Below are positions 5,817 to 8,064 of a DNA stretch of 8,064 nucleotides, piece after piece. This DNA comes from Candidatus Omnitrophota bacterium (GTDB taxonomy: Bacteria; Ratteibacteria; UBA8468; B48-G9; JAFGKM01): contig JAMWCA010000030.1 in the NCBI GenBank assembly GCA_023819545.1, positions 1-8,064 on the forward strand, read 5' to 3'. The position numbers and the translations under genes were made by a program. The notes beneath the pieces are model-generated. The model was not told the origin of the DNA. It saw only the letters and a list, made by a program, of their open reading frames with translations, and did no database searches. Numbering within the stretch: the stretch's first letter is position 1; each line of letters opens with the position of its first letter.

Positions 5817-7253
5817 TTACATAATTACTTTTCTTATTCTTTCTATTGTCTTTTCTTTTCCAAGCAATTCTATCATTCCAAATAAATCAGGTCCTTTTGT
5901 TCTTCCACTAACTGCAAATCTCAATGGATGAAAAACGATAGATGTTTTAACTCCTTTTTCTTTACAATAATCTCTTATTTTTATCTCAATCTCTTGTTTT
6001 CTAAAATTATCTATTCCGTCTAAAATTACAACTATTTCTTCAAGGATTTTTTTCGTTTCTGGATTTATAATTTTTTCAAAATTTTCTTTCTCATATTCAG
6101 GCTCTTTAAAGAAAAACTCAATTAAAAATGGGACTTCTTTCAATATTTTTATTTTTTCCTGTTCAAGAGATATCGCTCTTTTTATATATTCCTCTTTTTC
6201 TTTATTAATTGGTTCTTCTATAAGTCCTGCTTGTTTCAAAAAAGGAATAGATAATTGATAAATCCTTTCAATATCTGTTCTCCTTATATAAAAACTATTC
6301 ATCCATAACAATTTTTCAGGGTCAAATACAGCGCTTGCCTTATGACATCTTTCAATTGAAAATTCATTTATTAATTCTTCTTTTGTAAAAATCTCTTTAC
6401 TTTCAGTAGTTCCCCATCCAAGAAGAGAAATATAATTAAAAAATGCCTCAGGTAAATATCCCTGTTCTCTATATGCTCTTACTGATGTTGCTCCATGGCG
6501 CTTGCTTAATCTTGTTCTATCAGGACCAAGTGTCATTGACATATGAGCAAATTGAGGAATTTCTGCACCAATTGCTTTAAAAATCAAGATATGTTTTGGA
6601 GTATTTGAAAGATGGTCTTCACCTCTTATTACATGTGTTATTTTCATTAAATAATCATCAACAACAACTGCAAAGTTAAATGTTGGAGTTCCATCTGATT
6701 TCATTATAACAAAATCGGTTAAATGCTCTCCTTCAAAAACAACCTTCCCTCTTATTAAATCATTTATTTCTATCTTTTCTTCAGGAACTTTCAATCTTAA
6801 AACAAAATCTCTTCCTTCTTTCTCATATTGACTTATCTTTTCTTTTGTTAAATTTCTGCATCTACCATCATATCCAGGACGTAGTCCCTTTTCTTCTGCT
6901 TCCTGTCTCATTTTTTCAAGTTCTTGTTTTGTGCAATAACATTTATAAACAAACCCTTGTTTTAAAAGTTTTTCAGCAAAGTCCTTATAAATATCTATTC
7001 TTTCACTCTGTCTATATGGTCCATAAGTGCCACCAATATCAGGTCCTTCATCCCATTCAATTCCAAGCCATTTTAAATCTTCTATTATTGCAATTTCATA
7101 TTCTTTTTTACTTCTTTCTTTATCTGTATCTTCAATTCTTAAAATAAATTTCCCCTTATTCTTTCTTGCAAATAAATAATTAAAAAGAGCTGTTCTTGCA
7201 TTTCCTATATGTAAAAAACCAGTTGGACTTGGTGCAAACCTGACTCTAACCAT
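5817..7253 (-). CDS. gltX: Glutamate--tRNA ligase
   Basis: A class I aminoacyl-tRNA synthetase that charges tRNA(Glu) with glutamate using ATP. The 478-aa product is full length. The Rossmann domain opens with RFAPSPTGFLHIGNARTAL (HIGN at 15-18), and the second ATP motif is RLSKRHG (248-252). Between them lie RIEDTD, the IRGEDHLSNTPKH block and an insert with C-Y-C (105-107) and Cys132 spaced exactly as in the E. coli zinc site. Position 134 is Asn where E. coli has the fourth ligand His127. The C-terminal half is the helical anticodon-binding region, ending in SGRTKGPDLFGM and a GKEKTIERI helix. AAGGA lies about seven bases before the ATG. No gatCAB or glnS is in view, so whether it also charges tRNA(Gln) is open. 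It follows the macro gene by 31 bases and precedes the cupin by 12. Confidence 0.97.
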   Translation of the reverse strand: MVRVRFAPSPTGFLHIGNARTALFNYLFARKNKGKFILRIEDTDKERSKKEYEIAIIEDLKWLGIEWDEGPDIGGTYGPYRQSERIDIYKDFAEKLLKQGFVYKCYCTKQELEKMRQEAEEKGLRPGYDGRCRNLTKEKISQYEKEGRDFVLRLKVPEEKIEINDLIRGKVVFEGEHLTDFVIMKSDGTPTFNFAVVVDDYLMKITHVIRGEDHLSNTPKHILIFKAIGAEIPQFAHMSMTLGPDRTRLSKRHGATSVRAYREQGYLPEAFFNYISLLGWGTTESKEIFTKEELINEFSIERCHKASAVFDPEKLLWMNSFYIRRTDIERIYQLSIPFLKQAGLIEEPINKEKEEYIKRAISLEQEKIKILKEVPFLIEFFFKEPEYEKENFEKIINPETKKILEEIVVILDGIDNFRKQEIEIKIRDYCKEKGVKTSIVFHPLRFAVSGRTKGPDLFGMIELLGKEKTIERIRKVIM

Positions 7254-7284
7254 AAAAAATCCTTTTTTAAAAAGTGGTTTTACT

Positions 7285-7827
7285 TTATTTTTTTTCTTTT
7301 ATGAGTAAGGAGAATGTTTTTTCATAAATCTTTAAATCTTCTTCACTAAAAAGAACAAAGCGAATTAATTTTACATATTTTAGTTTAGGAAGAACCTCTA
7401 ATATTGTTTTTAATGCTATTTCTGTTGCTTCTTCTATAGGATATCCAAATGCTCCTGTTGAAATCGCTGGAAAAGCAATAGAATCTATTTTATATTCTTC
7501 TGCAATTTTTAAAGCATTTTTATAGCAATCTGAAAGAATTTTCTCTTCAGGTTTATCTACTCCATATACAGGACCAAGACAATGAATTACATATTTATTT
7601 GGAAGGTTATGCCCTCCTGTTATAACTGCTTGTCCAGGTTTAATTGGTGCATATTTTCGGCATTCTTGTTCAAGTCCTGGACCTGCTGCCCGATGAATCG
7701 CTCCTGCAACCCCTCCTCCTGACTTAAGCCAAGCATTCGCTGCATTTACAATACAAATTATATCTGGCTGATTTGCTATATTACCTTTAACACACTCAAT
7801 CTTTATTCCCTTTATTATCTCTTCCAT
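7285..7827 (-). CDS. Macro-domain protein, probable ADP-ribose-processing hydrolase
   Basis: Macro domains bind ADP-ribose and many remove it from proteins, nucleic acids, O-acetyl-ADP-ribose or ADP-ribose-1''-phosphate. The 180-aa product is a single stand-alone domain. It shows VKGNIANQ (residues 13-20), IVNAAN (26-31), SGGGVAGAIHRAAGPGL (36-52), NLPNKYVIHCLGPVYG (74-89) and IAFPAISTGAFGYP (117-130), covering the adenine pocket, the catalytic loop and the phosphate loop. Two positions differ from MacroD-type enzymes: Asn16 replaces the adenine-contacting Asp of GDI, and Ala41 replaces the Asp of GGGVDG. Archaeal Af1521, an active hydrolase, also has Ala at the second position, so activity is still plausible. 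GAGGAGGG (7831-7838) sits just before the ATG. It appears to head an operon with gltX and the cupin. No ADP-ribosyltransferase is in the window. Confidence 0.92.
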   Translation of the reverse strand: MEEIIKGIKIECVKGNIANQPDIICIVNAANAWLKSGGGVAGAIHRAAGPGLEQECRKYAPIKPGQAVITGGHNLPNKYVIHCLGPVYGVDKPEEKILSDCYKNALKIAEEYKIDSIAFPAISTGAFGYPIEEATEIALKTILEVLPKLKYVKLIRFVLFSEEDLKIYEKTFSLLIKEKK

Positions 7828-7845
7828 TTTCCCTCCTCTTATTTA

Positions 7846-7874
7846 AGTTTACAATAAAGAAAAATTTTAGACAA
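7846..7874 (-). promoter_or_regulatory. Candidate promoter for the macro-gltX-cupin operon
   Basis: Minus-strand TTGTCT (7869-7874) and TAAACT (7846-7851) are exactly 17 bases apart. Both boxes are imperfect (about four of six). The start point would fall near 7839, directly before the GAGGAGGG ribosome site, giving a leader of about 12 bases. Confidence 0.35.
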
Positions 7875-7938
7875 CTAAATACAAGGTGGGCACACGGAAA
7901 CTAAAGAACGACAATAGGTCAGAAAGTGAATTTTAATT

Positions 7939-8064
7939 TTAGGCATAATTTAATCCATAAGAAGGAATTGGGATAGGTAGAATTTCTTTCCATATCCCTT
8001 CAGGGAACTTGCCATTTGAACAAAATAAGAATTCACAAAAAGATGAGAATTGTGTAAAAACTTT
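7939..8064 (-). CDS. Possible C-terminal end of a gene running off the right edge
   Basis: One minus-strand frame is open from the window edge to a TAA at 7939-7941, 41 codons in all. Its product contains NGKFPEGIWKEILPIPIPS and ends GLNYA. All other frames here hold stops. The stretch would lie upstream of the macro gene on the same strand with a 97-base gap before that gene's ribosome site region. I do not recognise the sequence, and an open run of this length can arise by chance in DNA of this composition, so I only flag it. It may also be a decayed remnant. Confidence 0.28.
   Translation of the reverse strand, partial: KVFTQFSSFCEFLFCSNGKFPEGIWKEILPIPIPSYGLNYA

Noticed and set aside
5184..5931. 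Plus-strand frames of about 65 codons over the cupin and gltX 3' end
   Set aside because: They run antisense to recognised genes, and none has a good ribosome site or family motif.
6845..7147. 100-codon plus-strand frame inside gltX
   Set aside because: It is antisense to the GltX catalytic domain, and its hydrophobic, low-complexity product is typical of shadows in AT-rich DNA.
1..8064. CRISPR array, tRNA or rRNA gene, insertion sequence ends, toxin-antitoxin or other defence module
   Set aside because: No spaced direct repeats, cloverleaf-like sequence, transposase motif or paired terminal repeats were found. The macro domain alone, without an ADP-ribosyltransferase partner, does not make a toxin-antitoxin pair.

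Overview
The window is AT-rich bacterial DNA (roughly 30% GC by eye) with strong AGGAGG-type ribosome binding sites, ATG starts and dense gene packing. RpmB, GltX and RecJ are all bacterial types. The mix of a cytoplasmic GH29 fucosidase, a D-lyxose-isomerase-type cupin and an O-antigen-ligase/TPR fusion fits a low-GC, sugar-fermenting, uncultivated lineage (Omnitrophota- or Atribacterota-like groups come to mind). That placement is inference: no rRNA or clade-specific marker is present.

Layout. Positions 1-276 hold a likely promoter and possibly the decayed edge of a reverse-strand gene. A plus-strand pair follows: a GH29 alpha-L-fucosidase (277-1560) and a divergent RecJ-family DHH exonuclease (1557-3110), overlapping by ATGA. 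The recJ tail overlaps, tail to tail, the 3' end of rpmB (3103-3309, minus). Everything from there to the right edge is on the minus strand. Read in the direction of transcription, the order is: a possible gene end at the right edge (7939-8064), a macro-domain protein (7285-7827), gltX (5817-7253), a D-lyxose-isomerase-like cupin (5256-5804), a 142-base gap, a 599-aa O-antigen ligase/polymerase with C-terminal TPRs (3314-5113), and rpmB.

Transcription units (inferred). Macro, gltX and cupin have gaps of 31 and 12 bases and look like one operon, with a candidate promoter just upstream of the macro gene. The ligase has an extended -10 so close to its ATG that its mRNA should be nearly leaderless. 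rpmB starts 4 bases past the ligase stop and may also use an internal promoter inside the ligase gene.

The genes do not form one obvious pathway. Two act on sugars (fucose release; lyxose/xylulose or mannose/fructose interconversion), one builds surface glycan, and three serve information processing or nucleotide housekeeping. I see no CRISPR array, tRNA, rRNA, phage gene or intact insertion sequence, and no convincing new defence or mobile system. The most notable points are residue changes at metal or substrate sites (RecJ, macro domain, GltX), the macro-gltX-cupin operon, the leaderless ligase gene with an A9 tract, and coding-like remnants at both edges.
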